From the NCBI GenBank assembly GCA_963703665.1, contig CAVPFB010000003.1, positions 124,001 to 188,000 of the forward strand: a stretch of 64,000 bases of DNA. The letters are read 5' to 3'. The position numbers and the translations under genes are program-made. Positions 9,119 through 17,265 of the stretch are shown here, in pieces. Source of the stretch: AP-15 sp963703665 (GTDB lineage: Bacteria; Pseudomonadota; Alphaproteobacteria; ATCC43930; CGMCC-115725). Position 1 is the first letter of the stretch. Every line of letters starts with the position of its first letter. The notes beneath the pieces are model-generated. The model saw only the letters and a list, made by a program, of their open reading frames with translations, ran no database searches and was not told where the DNA came from.

Positions 9119-11392
9119 ATGGTTTCTATCGAATCGACCCCGGAAATGGCGGCTGCCGTCTACGCGACCATGGCGCGCAATCTCGCGGTGGTCCGCCGCC
9201 GGCTGGGCAAGCCATTGACCTTGGCGGACAAGGTATTGCTCGGCCATCTCGACGACCCGGAGCATCAGGACATCGAACCCGGCAAGAGCTATCTGCTGCT
9301 GCGCCCGGACCGAGTCGTGTTCCAGGACGTGCTGGGCCAGACCGGCCTGCTGCAGTTCATGCAGACAATGCGCGACAAGGTCGCGGTCGCGGCCACGATC
9401 CATTGCGACCATCTGATCCAGGCGCGGGTGGAAGGCGGCTCGGACCTGCGCAAGTCGCTCGCGGAAAACAAGGAAGTTTACGACTTCCTGCGCTCGGCGG
9501 CGGCGAAATATGGGCTGGGCTTCTGGGGTCCCGGGGCCGGCATCATCCATCAGGTGGTGCTGGAGAATTACGCTTTTCCGGGCGAGCTGATCATCGGCAC
9601 CAACTCGCACACCCCCAACGCCGGGGGTCTGGGGGCCTGCTCGGTCGGCGTCGGCGGCGCCGATGCGGTCGAGGTCATCGCCGGGCTGCCGTGGGAGGTG
9701 CTCTACCCGCGCCACATCGCGGTCTACCTGACCGGCCGGCTGAACGGGTGGACGGCGCCCAAGGACGTGATCCTCTATGTTGCAGGGCAGCTTACCGTCT
9801 CGGGCGCGACCAACGCCATTGTCGAGTATATCGGCCCCGGCGCGCGGACCATAAGCGCAACCGGCAAGGCGACCATCACCAACATGGGCGCCGAGCTCGG
9901 GGCGACGACCTCGATGTTTCCGGCCGACGAGCACATGGCGAGCTATCTGCGGGCGACCGGCAAGCCCGGGCTCGTGCCGCTCTTTCAGCAGCATCTCGAG
10001 CTGCTCGAGCCCGACAAGGAGGTCGAGGCCGACCCCGGCAAATATTACGACACCGTCGTCGAGCTCGACCTCGCGAAGCTGGAGCCCTATATCGTCGGCC
10101 CGCATTCGCCCGACCGCGCCCGCCCGATCTCCAAGCTCGCCGCCGAGGTGCGCGACCCGAAGAACGGGTTCATCGACCGGATCTCGACGGCGCTGATCGG
10201 CAGCTGCACCAACTCCTCCTATGAGGACATGAGCCGTTCCGCCGATGTCGCCGAGCAGGCCAAGGCGCACGGGATCAAGGCCGGCGTGCCGTTTTTGGTG
10301 ACGCCCGGCTCGGAGCAGGTGCGCGCGACCATCGAGCGCGACGGGCAAATGCAGTCGCTGAAGGACATCGACGGCGCGGTGCTGGCCAACGCCTGCGGAC
10401 CGTGCATCGGGCAGTGGCGACGAGCGGCCTCGGAGAGTGCGGTGCCGAACACGATCGTCACCTCGTACAACCGCAACTTCCCGCGCCGTAACGACGGGGA
10501 GCCGACGACGATGAATTTCATCGGCAGCCCGGAGGTGGTGACCGCGATGGCGCTGGCCGGGCATCTGTCGTTCAACCCTTTGACCGACAGCCTGACCGAT
10601 GCGCAGGGCAAGGCCTTCCGGCTCGACCCGCCAAAACCGGCGCCCGAGGTGCCGGCGCACGGCTTCGACGCCGGCCACGCCACCTATATCAGCCCGCCCG
10701 AGGACGGCAGCGGCATCGCCCTGGCGGTCGATCCCAACAGCGAGCGGCTGCAGCTGATGGAGCCGTGGCTCGAATGGGACCACAAGGATTTCGTCGACTG
10801 CCCGGTCTTGATCAAGACGCAGGGCAAGACCACGACCGACCACATCTCGCCGGCCGGTCCGTGGCTGCGCTATCGCGGCCATTTGGACAAGTTCTCCGAC
10901 AACATGTTCATGGGCGCCACCAACGCCTTTACCGGCGAATCTGGGACCGGCATCGATGTGCTGAGCGGCGAGAAGGGTGCCGCGATCGCCAAGATCGCCC
11001 GCGACTACAAGGCCCATGGGGTCAAGTGGGTGGCGATCGGCGACCATAATTACGGCGAGGGTTCGAGCCGCGAGCACGCCGCCTTGTCGCCGCGCCTCTT
11101 GGGCGGGTGCGCGGTGATCGCGCGCAGCTTTGCCCGCATCCACGAATCGAACCTGAAAAAACAGGGTCTGTTGGCGCTGACCTTTCAGGACCCGGCCGAT
11201 TACGACCGCATCCGCGCCGACGATCGGCTGAGCCTCGTCGGCTTGGAGGAGATGGCGCCGGGCCAGCCGGTCGAATGCCGGGTCAAGCACGCCGACGGGT
11301 CGCGCGAGACGCTAAAGCTCAACCATACCTTCAGCACCTCGCAGCTCGAATGGTTCCGCAAAGGCTCCGCGCTGAACCTGTTCCACCACTGA
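9119..11392 (+). CDS. acn: Aconitate hydratase, mitochondrial-type
   Basis: It interconverts citrate and isocitrate in the TCA cycle with a [4Fe-4S] cluster. The 757-residue length and sequence match the mitochondrial aconitase (ACO2) branch rather than the roughly 890-residue bacterial AcnA or AcnB. The cluster ligands are Cys363 (IGSCTNSSYEDM), Cys426 and Cys429 (ANACGPCIGQW). Substrate and hinge motifs include TNSHTPNAGGLG, TSYNRNFPRRNDG and GDHNYGEGSSREH. It starts at ATG 9119, reads without any frame change, and stands alone. It is the only long gene in the left 11 kb without an indel besides the kinase. Confidence 0.95.
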   Translation: MVSIESTPEMAAAVYATMARNLAVVRRRLGKPLTLADKVLLGHLDDPEHQDIEPGKSYLLLRPDRVVFQDVLGQTGLLQFMQTMRDKVAVAATIHCDHLIQARVEGGSDLRKSLAENKEVYDFLRSAAAKYGLGFWGPGAGIIHQVVLENYAFPGELIIGTNSHTPNAGGLGACSVGVGGADAVEVIAGLPWEVLYPRHIAVYLTGRLNGWTAPKDVILYVAGQLTVSGATNAIVEYIGPGARTISATGKATITNMGAELGATTSMFPADEHMASYLRATGKPGLVPLFQQHLELLEPDKEVEADPGKYYDTVVELDLAKLEPYIVGPHSPDRARPISKLAAEVRDPKNGFIDRISTALIGSCTNSSYEDMSRSADVAEQAKAHGIKAGVPFLVTPGSEQVRATIERDGQMQSLKDIDGAVLANACGPCIGQWRRAASESAVPNTIVTSYNRNFPRRNDGEPTTMNFIGSPEVVTAMALAGHLSFNPLTDSLTDAQGKAFRLDPPKPAPEVPAHGFDAGHATYISPPEDGSGIALAVDPNSERLQLMEPWLEWDHKDFVDCPVLIKTQGKTTTDHISPAGPWLRYRGHLDKFSDNMFMGATNAFTGESGTGIDVLSGEKGAAIAKIARDYKAHGVKWVAIGDHNYGEGSSREHAALSPRLLGGCAVIARSFARIHESNLKKQGLLALTFQDPADYDRIRADDRLSLVGLEEMAPGQPVECRVKHADGSRETLKLNHTFSTSQLEWFRKGSALNLFHH

Positions 11393-11746
11393 GCGGCACC
11401 GCCGTTGCGCGAGCCGGCTGTGGCCCGACGCCTCTCGGACCGACCAGGGGCGCCGGGCAGCCGTGGACATCGGCTTTTAGCGCGATCTCAAGCGGTTCGA
11501 TGACCTGCCGTCCAGCGAACGCTCACCTCGTTCCTCGGCGAACGGAAATTCGACGATAAAATCCCAGCCTGCAGGGTCGCCGGTTAACTTGTTGCATATT
11601 GAGCTCGCGTCCTCGCAGAGCTCTTGGAAGCGACCCCGTCCCTTTGCTCCAAGAGGAGCGGAGCCGAGTGTGTCGTGCGTCATCGTCGTTGATGAATATC
11701 CAAGCCTGAGAAGCCGCCCCGTGTCGGCGCTGCACTCATGGTTATC
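11393..11746. other. Intergenic region between convergent acn and P450 genes
   Basis: These 354 bases lie between the 3' ends of acn and the P450 gene. There are short open frames on both strands, for example minus 11683-11477, but none has a good ribosome site or recognisable sequence. I see no hairpin followed by a T-run. It is probably spacer plus weak or Rho-dependent termination. Confidence 0.4.
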
Positions 11747-13153
11747 CTAAAAGTCAAATATCGGACTGGCGATGGGGCGGCGCGGCCGCAGCAGGAACGG
11801 CGGCGGGTGGTCGGGCTGGGTGGTGACGACGGCGCGCGGGGTCACCGGAATTTCGTCGGCGCGCTCGATGCGAAACGCCTGGATCATCGTCGCCAGCACC
11901 AGGGTCGCTTCGGTCAGCGCGAATTGGGCGCCGATGCACACGCGCGGGCCGACGCCGAACGGCAGATAGGCGAAGCGGCCCGGGGGCGGGGCGGCGGGCA
12001 GAAACCGCGCGGGGTCGAAGGTTTCGGGCTCTGTCCACAAGAGGCGGTGGCGGTGCAATACCCAAGGCGAGATCAGCACCACGCCGCGGGCGGGGATCGC
12101 GATGCCGCCGGCGACATCGGCGCGGATCGCCTGGCGCGCCAGGGTGAAGGCCGGCGGGTAGAGCCGCATCGCTTCGTGCACGACGGCGCGGGTGTAGACG
12201 AGGCTCGGCAATACCTCGGCGGCCTGGGCGGGACCGAGATCGAGCGGGCCGACCTCGGCGGCGAGCCGGTCCTGGATGACCGGCGCCGAGGCCAACAGAT
12301 AGAGCGACCAGAACAGCGCTACCGCCGTCGTTTCGTGTCCGGCGACGATCATCGTCGCCACCTGGTCGGCGAGGCGACGCGGCGGAAACAGCGCGCCGCT
12401 CTCCGGGTCGCGCGCGGTCGACAACAGGTCGAAGAGGTCGCGTGGCGCCCCAGCCGCGCCTTGTCCCCGGCGCGCCGCGATGATCCGCCCGATCAGGTCG
12501 AGCCAACGGCGGCGAAACCGCCAGCGCGCCAGATCGCGCGGGCTCGGCAGCACCGGCGGCAATAGAAAATCCAGCAGGCTCGGCCGGCCGAGGCGCGCGG
12601 CGTAACCCTTGATCAGCCCCCGCAATTCGGCGCCGAAGCGCTCCATCTCGAGCGAGAACATCGAGGCGCCGGCGATCTCCAATGCCAGAAACTGCATCGC
12701 CGCGAGCAGGTCGATCGGGGCGGAGCCGGCGGCCTCGAGGCGGGCTACGGCGGTAACGGCGGCGCGTGCGACATGGCCCGCCAGGATCGGCATCGTGCGC
12801 GGCGCGAAAGCCGGCGCCAGGGTGCGGCGCTGATGCCGCCAGTCCTCGCCCTGGCTCAACAGGAGCCCGCGGCCGAGCAATGGGCGCAGAATGCGGATGC
12901 CGGCGGCGGTGCGGTGGTAATTGCCGGAATTGTCGACCAGGATGCGCTGGATCGCCGCCGGCCGGCTGACGATCAGCTGCCGGCGCCCAAAGACCTTTCT
13001 GAAGACGATATCCTGCTCGAAGGCCTGCGCCGGGAAAATGCCGAGCGCGTTGTCGCGCAGCGAGCGAGTGAAGCCGCGCGAGGACGGCGGCGACGAAGGC
13101 GCGCCGGGCCGGTCGGCGGTCGCCGGGGATGGAAGAGGGCGCGCTTCGGTCAC
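11747..13153 (-). CDS. Cytochrome P450
   Basis: This is a heme monooxygenase of 468 residues and the last gene of the type III PKS operon. It starts at GTG 13153, whose GTGA overlaps the stop of the exporter gene. I-helix AGHETT (residues 271-276), K-helix EAMR (327-330) and the heme loop FGVGPRVCIG with ligand Cys406 are all present, so it should be active. The overall look is CYP102/CYP4-like (long-chain or terpenoid hydroxylases), with no fused reductase. Electrons must come from partners elsewhere. By position its likely substrate is the polyketide made by the synthase three genes upstream; oxidation of the ring or alkyl chain is inference. Confidence 0.93.
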   Translation of the reverse strand: MTEARPLPSPATADRPGAPSSPPSSRGFTRSLRDNALGIFPAQAFEQDIVFRKVFGRRQLIVSRPAAIQRILVDNSGNYHRTAAGIRILRPLLGRGLLLSQGEDWRHQRRTLAPAFAPRTMPILAGHVARAAVTAVARLEAAGSAPIDLLAAMQFLALEIAGASMFSLEMERFGAELRGLIKGYAARLGRPSLLDFLLPPVLPSPRDLARWRFRRRWLDLIGRIIAARRGQGAAGAPRDLFDLLSTARDPESGALFPPRRLADQVATMIVAGHETTAVALFWSLYLLASAPVIQDRLAAEVGPLDLGPAQAAEVLPSLVYTRAVVHEAMRLYPPAFTLARQAIRADVAGGIAIPARGVVLISPWVLHRHRLLWTEPETFDPARFLPAAPPPGRFAYLPFGVGPRVCIGAQFALTEATLVLATMIQAFRIERADEIPVTPRAVVTTQPDHPPPFLLRPRRPIASPIFDF

Positions 13154-14751
13154 TTTCCCGACCCCGTCGCAACCGTATCCGCTGCCGGGGAGATCGGCAT
13201 CGCCGAGGCCGCGGCCAAGCCTCGCGCCGGAGAGCGCAGCAACGGCAGCAGCAGCAGCGACAGCACGATCAGCCCGCCGATCAACAGCCAGGCGTCGTTG
13301 AAGGCGGCGACCAGCCCGGCGCGCTCGACCAAGGGCGCGACCATTTCGCGGGTGGCCCGGTCGATCGGGCCGATCGGCACGCCGGTGAAGCGCGCGGCCG
13401 GCAGCCCGACGAGGCGGGCGGCGGCGGCGTCGCCGGCCTGGAGGCGGGCAATCAGCGAGACGACATGCGTCGGTGTGCGCTGTTCGAGGATGGTGTCGAT
13501 TATGGCGAGACCGATCGCTCCGCCGAGATTGCGCATCAGGTTGAAGAGCCCGCTCGCATTGGCGACACGGGCCGGGTCGAAGCCGCCGAGCGCCAGCGCG
13601 GTGGTCGGCAGCAGGCACAGCATCACCGCCGCGCCGCGCGCGACCTGCTGCCAATAGAGGCCCCAGAAATCGGTCTCGAAAGTCATCGACCCGTTACCGA
13701 GCCAGCCCAACGCCAACAGCGCATAACCCGCGGCGATCAGCAACCGCGCGTCGGTTCGGCGTTCGAGAATATTCGCGATCGGGGCCATCACCAGCTGCGC
13801 GCCGCCGGTGACCATCATGATCTCACCGATCGGCAATGCGTCGTAATTCCGCACCACGCCGAGGAACACCGGCAACAAATACGTTGCCCCATAGAGCCCG
13901 ACGCCGAGCACAAAGCTGAACCAGCAACCGATCGCGAAGTCCCGGTTGCGGAATGCGGCGAGATCGATCAACGGCGTCGGATGGCGCAGCGAGCGCCGCA
14001 GCAGGCCCCACCCGCAGGCCAGGCACAGCGCCGCCAGCAGCAGCATCGGGGGGCTGACCCAGCCGCGCTTCGGCGCCTCTTTCAGCAACAGCTCAAGGCC
14101 GCCGAGAAAGACCGCGAGCAACGGCAATGCCCAGAGATCGACCGAGCCGAAGCGACCCCGGCCGACGCGATCGACATCGACAGCCCAGGCGACCAGCAGC
14201 GCCACGACGACCCCGGTCGGCACGTTGATCAGAAACAGCCAGTGCCAGGACCAGCGGTCGGTGACAAAGCCGCCGATGACGGGGCCCAAAGTCGGCGCCA
14301 GCATTGCCAGGAGCCCGCCGACCAATGTCGCGCGGCTGCGCGCCGGCCAGTCGAACATCAGAAAGATCGCCGAAAACACCAGCGGAATCAGCGCCCCGCC
14401 GCAAAAGCCCTGGACCACCCTCGCCGGGATCAGCGTCCAGAACCCGGTCGCTGCGGCGCAGGCGAGGCTCGCGGCGGTAAAGCCGCAGATGCAGGCGACA
14501 AACGCGCCGCGTGTCGACAGCATCCGGGTCAGCCACCCGGTCAGCGGGATCGCCACGATCTCGGCCATCAGATAGGCGGTCTGCACCCAGCTCAATTGGT
14601 CGAGCGGAAGCCCGAGCCCGGCCTGGATCTCGGGCAACGAGCTGGCGACGATCTGAATGTCGAGGATCGCCATGAACATGCCGACGGCCATGGCGACAAA
14701 GCCGACCCAGGTCTTGGCTCCGGCGGCCGCCTGGGGCAGGGCGATGCTCAC
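13150..14751 (-). CDS. DHA2-family (EmrB/QacA) MFS drug exporter
   Basis: This is a 533-residue, 14-span proton antiporter. It starts at GTG 14751 (VSIALPQAAAGAKTWVGF), with a GTGA overlap with the methyltransferase stop. Family landmarks are MFMAILDIQIVASSLPEI in span 1, the LGPVIGGFVTDRWSWHWLFL motif C region in span 5, and the FNLMRNLGGAIG stretch. It sits between the ICMT-like methyltransferase and the P450, with 4-base overlaps on both sides. The simplest reading is that it exports the finished polyketide or gives self-resistance. The gene is intact. Confidence 0.93.
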   Translation of the reverse strand: MSIALPQAAAGAKTWVGFVAMAVGMFMAILDIQIVASSLPEIQAGLGLPLDQLSWVQTAYLMAEIVAIPLTGWLTRMLSTRGAFVACICGFTAASLACAAATGFWTLIPARVVQGFCGGALIPLVFSAIFLMFDWPARSRATLVGGLLAMLAPTLGPVIGGFVTDRWSWHWLFLINVPTGVVVALLVAWAVDVDRVGRGRFGSVDLWALPLLAVFLGGLELLLKEAPKRGWVSPPMLLLAALCLACGWGLLRRSLRHPTPLIDLAAFRNRDFAIGCWFSFVLGVGLYGATYLLPVFLGVVRNYDALPIGEIMMVTGGAQLVMAPIANILERRTDARLLIAAGYALLALGWLGNGSMTFETDFWGLYWQQVARGAAVMLCLLPTTALALGGFDPARVANASGLFNLMRNLGGAIGLAIIDTILEQRTPTHVVSLIARLQAGDAAAARLVGLPAARFTGVPIGPIDRATREMVAPLVERAGLVAAFNDAWLLIGGLIVLSLLLLPLLRSPARGLAAASAMPISPAADTVATGSGK

Positions 14752-15248
14752 GGTGCGCGTCGCGATGCCAGCGCCCGGTCCTCGATGCCGATGCGCCGGG
14801 CGATCAGCGCCAGATTGATGAGCGAGAACGCGACCGCGACGGCGACCGCGCGGAAGGCCAGCGGCAGGACCGCGATCTCGGCGACGACCAAGAGGTAGTT
14901 CGGGTGGCGCGCCCACCGGTAGGGGCCAGTGCGCACCAGCGGGACGCCGGGCAAACTCAGGATGCGGGTGGTCCAGAGCCGGCCCAGGGTCGCGATCACC
15001 CAAACCCGGCCGAGCTGCAACAGTCCGAAGAGGACCAGAAGCGTCCAATAGGGCCGGGTCGCCGGCGGGACCGCCAAAGCGAGGCTGGCGAGCCAGCCGG
15101 CGTGCAGCAGGACAAACACCGGGTAGCCTCCGGCATCCGCCTCGACCGCGCCGAGCCGGCGCAGCCGCGCGGTGTTGCGGCGCGCCCAGGCGAGCTCTGC
15201 GAGACGTTGCAAGGCGACGAGGCTAACCGTCCAGTAGAGCGCCGTCAC
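14748..15248 (-). CDS. Isoprenylcysteine carboxyl methyltransferase-family protein, alkylpyrone/resorcinol O-methyltransferase candidate
   Basis: This is a 166-residue polytopic membrane methyltransferase of the ICMT/phospholipid-methyltransferase superfamily. The signature is RTGPYRWARHPNYLLVV near the C-terminus, where S-adenosylmethionine binds, and four to five hydrophobic spans are visible. GTG 15248 overlaps the PKS stop (GTGA), and its own TGA overlaps the exporter start. In Bacillus (bpsA-bpsB) and Streptomyces (srsA-srsB), ICMT-like enzymes next to type III PKS O-methylate alkylpyrones or alkylresorcinols. The same role is inferred here from gene order. The gene is intact. Confidence 0.9.
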   Translation of the reverse strand: MTALYWTVSLVALQRLAELAWARRNTARLRRLGAVEADAGGYPVFVLLHAGWLASLALAVPPATRPYWTLLVLFGLLQLGRVWVIATLGRLWTTRILSLPGVPLVRTGPYRWARHPNYLLVVAEIAVLPLAFRAVAVAVAFSLINLALIARRIGIEDRALASRRAP

Positions 15249-16292
15249 CGGTTGTCGAGCACCAGGAACCCGGCGCTGAAACCCGGCCCGAGCGCGTTCA
15301 TCAGCGCCCGGCGCCACTGCGGCCCGTCGCCGAGCATGCGGTCGAGCACGAACATCACGGTCGCCGCCGACATGTTGCCGTAATCGCGCAAGACGTCGCG
15401 TGCGCCCTCGAGCGCCCCGTCCTCGAGGCCGAAGGCGCCTTCGAGCGCGGCTATCACCTTGGCGCCGCCCGGGTGGCAGACAAACCGGTCGATGTCGCTG
15501 ATCGCCAGACCGTGACGGGCGAGGAACCCGTCGGCAACGGCGCGAAAGCGGGTCGCGACGAGCTGCGGAATATCGCGGGAAAAGACCGCGCTGAGCCCGT
15601 CATCGGCCACGTCCCAGCCCATCACCTCGAGGCTCTTGGGCCAGGTGTGCTCGCCGGCGGCGACGATCACCGGCCCGTGCCCCGCGGTCGACAACAGCGC
15701 CCCGGCGGCGCCGTCGCCGAAGAGCGCGGTCGCGACGATGTTGCTCTTCGCGAAATCGTCGCGGCGAAACGACAGCGCGCACAATTCGACGACCAGAAAC
15801 AGCACCCTCTCGCCGGGGGCCGCCACGGCCTGGCTCGCGGCGCGGGCGAGACCGAGCACCCCGCCGGCGCAGCCGAGCCCGAAGATCGGCAGCCGCCGCA
15901 CGTCGGCGCGCAGCCCCATCCGCTCGATCAGCAGCGCATCGAGGCTGGGTGTCGCGATCCCGGTGGTCGAGACGACGACGATCTCGTCGATCGCGTCCTT
16001 GGCGAGGCCGGCGCGGTCGAGCAGCTGGATGGTCGTTGCCTCGAGCAGATCGAGCGCCGCCGAGAGATAGATGCCGGTTGCGCTCGGGCCAGCTGTGGCG
16101 ACGGTCGTACCAATCGAGCGGCACGCAGGAATAGCGCGTACGGATGCCGGTGTTGGTAAACACCGGCAACAGCCGGTCGAGCGCCTGCGCGCCGCCGAAC
16201 AACAGCTTGACGCGCTCGATCACATCGTCCTGGTCGAGCGGATAGGGCGGAACCGAGGTCGCGACGCTCAATAGACGCGGGGCTGCCGGCAT
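15245..16292 (-). CDS. Type III polyketide synthase (chalcone/stilbene synthase-like), one frameshift
   Basis: This homodimeric synthase condenses an acyl-CoA starter with malonyl-CoA and cyclises the product. The gene codes for about 349 residues, starting at ATG 16292 (MPAAPRLLSVATSVPPYPLD). The catalytic triad is visible: Cys in FGLGCAGGVLGLARA, His in RFVCHPGGAKV and Asn in YGNMSAATVMFVL. A one-base change near 16095-16105 (in SWPERNR/TGIYLSAALDLL) divides the N-terminal third from the rest. The sequence type (VFTNTGIRTRYSCVPLDWY) resembles bacterial alkylpyrone/alkylresorcinol synthases (BpsA, SrsA, ArsB/C, PKS11/18). Its stop overlaps the methyltransferase start. If the break is real the operon is dead, so it should be resequenced first. 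Confidence 0.9.
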
Positions 16293-16464
16293 CGGACGCG
16301 ACCCTATCAGCTCGGACGCCTCCCCGACAGCGAATAAGACAAGGCGCCGCCGCGGCACATTCCGCCGCCCGAGGCGATGATCGGGGCCCTGCGCCTTCGT
16401 CAGCGAGGATGGGGCGTGTGTGGCCCGCCGTGCGGTCCCAACCAATGGCGGGTTATGCCGCGGG

Positions 16465-17223
16465 CTACCCAACCTGCGCAGCAACGAGCTCGTCGAGGGT
16501 TGCGGCGAGGCGCGCGAGGTCGGAGGCGGTCGAGAGACGGTGGTCGCCGTCCTTGACGAGGGTGACGGCCACGTCGCGGCTCCTGAGGCGCTCGGCGAGG
16601 CGCAGGCTGGTCTCCCACGGAACCGAATTGTCGTGCATTCCGTGCAGGAGCCGCACCGGGCAATCGAGCGCGATCGGCGCGCGCATCACCAGATGCCGCC
16701 TGCCGTCTTCAATCAGGTTCAGCCGATAGGTGTAGCCGGCCGGGTCGTATTCGGAGGGCAAGGTCACCGAGCCGGTCGTCAGCAGCTCGCCGCGCTGCGC
16801 CATGTCGAGACGCGGCCATAAGAGGTCCTCGGTCGCGTCGGGTGCGGCGGCGATGCCGACCAGCGCCCGCGCCCGGTTGCTGCGCGCGAGTGCCGCCAAC
16901 AGCATGATCCAGCCCCCGAGGCTCGACCCGACCAGGATCTGCGGCCCTTTTGTCAGTCGGTCGAGCACCTCGACGGCGTCCTCGGCCCAGCGGCCGACCG
17001 TGCCGTCGGCAAACGCGCCGCTCGACCGGCCGTGACCGAAATAATCGAAGCGCACATAGGCCCGCCCTTGGCGGCGGCAATATTCGTCGACATAGAGCGC
17101 CTTGGTGCCGGCCATGTTGGAGCGCAGGCCGGCGAGAAAGACGATTCCCGGTGTGGCGCCGGGCAGCCGATGAAAGGCGATCGTGTGGCCGTCGGAACAT
17201 GGCAGGGTTTCAGGCGAAATCAT
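16465..17223 (-). CDS. Alpha/beta hydrolase (ABHD10-like)
   Basis: This is a 252-residue serine hydrolase starting at ATG 17223 (MISPETLPCSDGHTIAFHRL). The nucleophile elbow is VGSSLGGWIM, the C-terminal His is in KDGDHRLST, and the acidic residue is probably in LLHGMHDNSVPW. It resembles the ABHD10/mycophenolic acid acyl-glucuronide esterase group. It lies 172 bases upstream of the polyketide synthase in the same direction and diverges from the glycosyltransferase gene with 42 bases between starts. It may belong to the polyketide operon (ester or thioester release), but the gap makes this less certain than for the other four genes. Confidence 0.85.
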   Translation of the reverse strand: MISPETLPCSDGHTIAFHRLPGATPGIVFLAGLRSNMAGTKALYVDEYCRRQGRAYVRFDYFGHGRSSGAFADGTVGRWAEDAVEVLDRLTKGPQILVGSSLGGWIMLLAALARSNRARALVGIAAAPDATEDLLWPRLDMAQRGELLTTGSVTLPSEYDPAGYTYRLNLIEDGRRHLVMRAPIALDCPVRLLHGMHDNSVPWETSLRLAERLRSRDVAVTLVKDGDHRLSTASDLARLAATLDELVAAQVG

Positions 17224-17265
17224 CGCAGGCTTGCGGCAGGCCGGGAGGGCGGCGACGATAGCACG

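Noticed and set aside
9092..11290. A 732-codon open frame antisense to the aconitase gene
   Set aside because: It is a mirror of the high-GC third positions of acn. The translation is Arg/His/Asp/Gly-rich, has no domain, and the sense strand encodes a complete conserved enzyme.
11477..11683. 68-codon minus-strand frame between acn and P450
   Set aside because: Short, no ribosome site, no family resemblance.
13129..14898. A 589-codon frame antisense to the exporter gene
   Set aside because: Gln/Arg/Asp-rich shadow of a membrane protein; no ribosome site or known domain.
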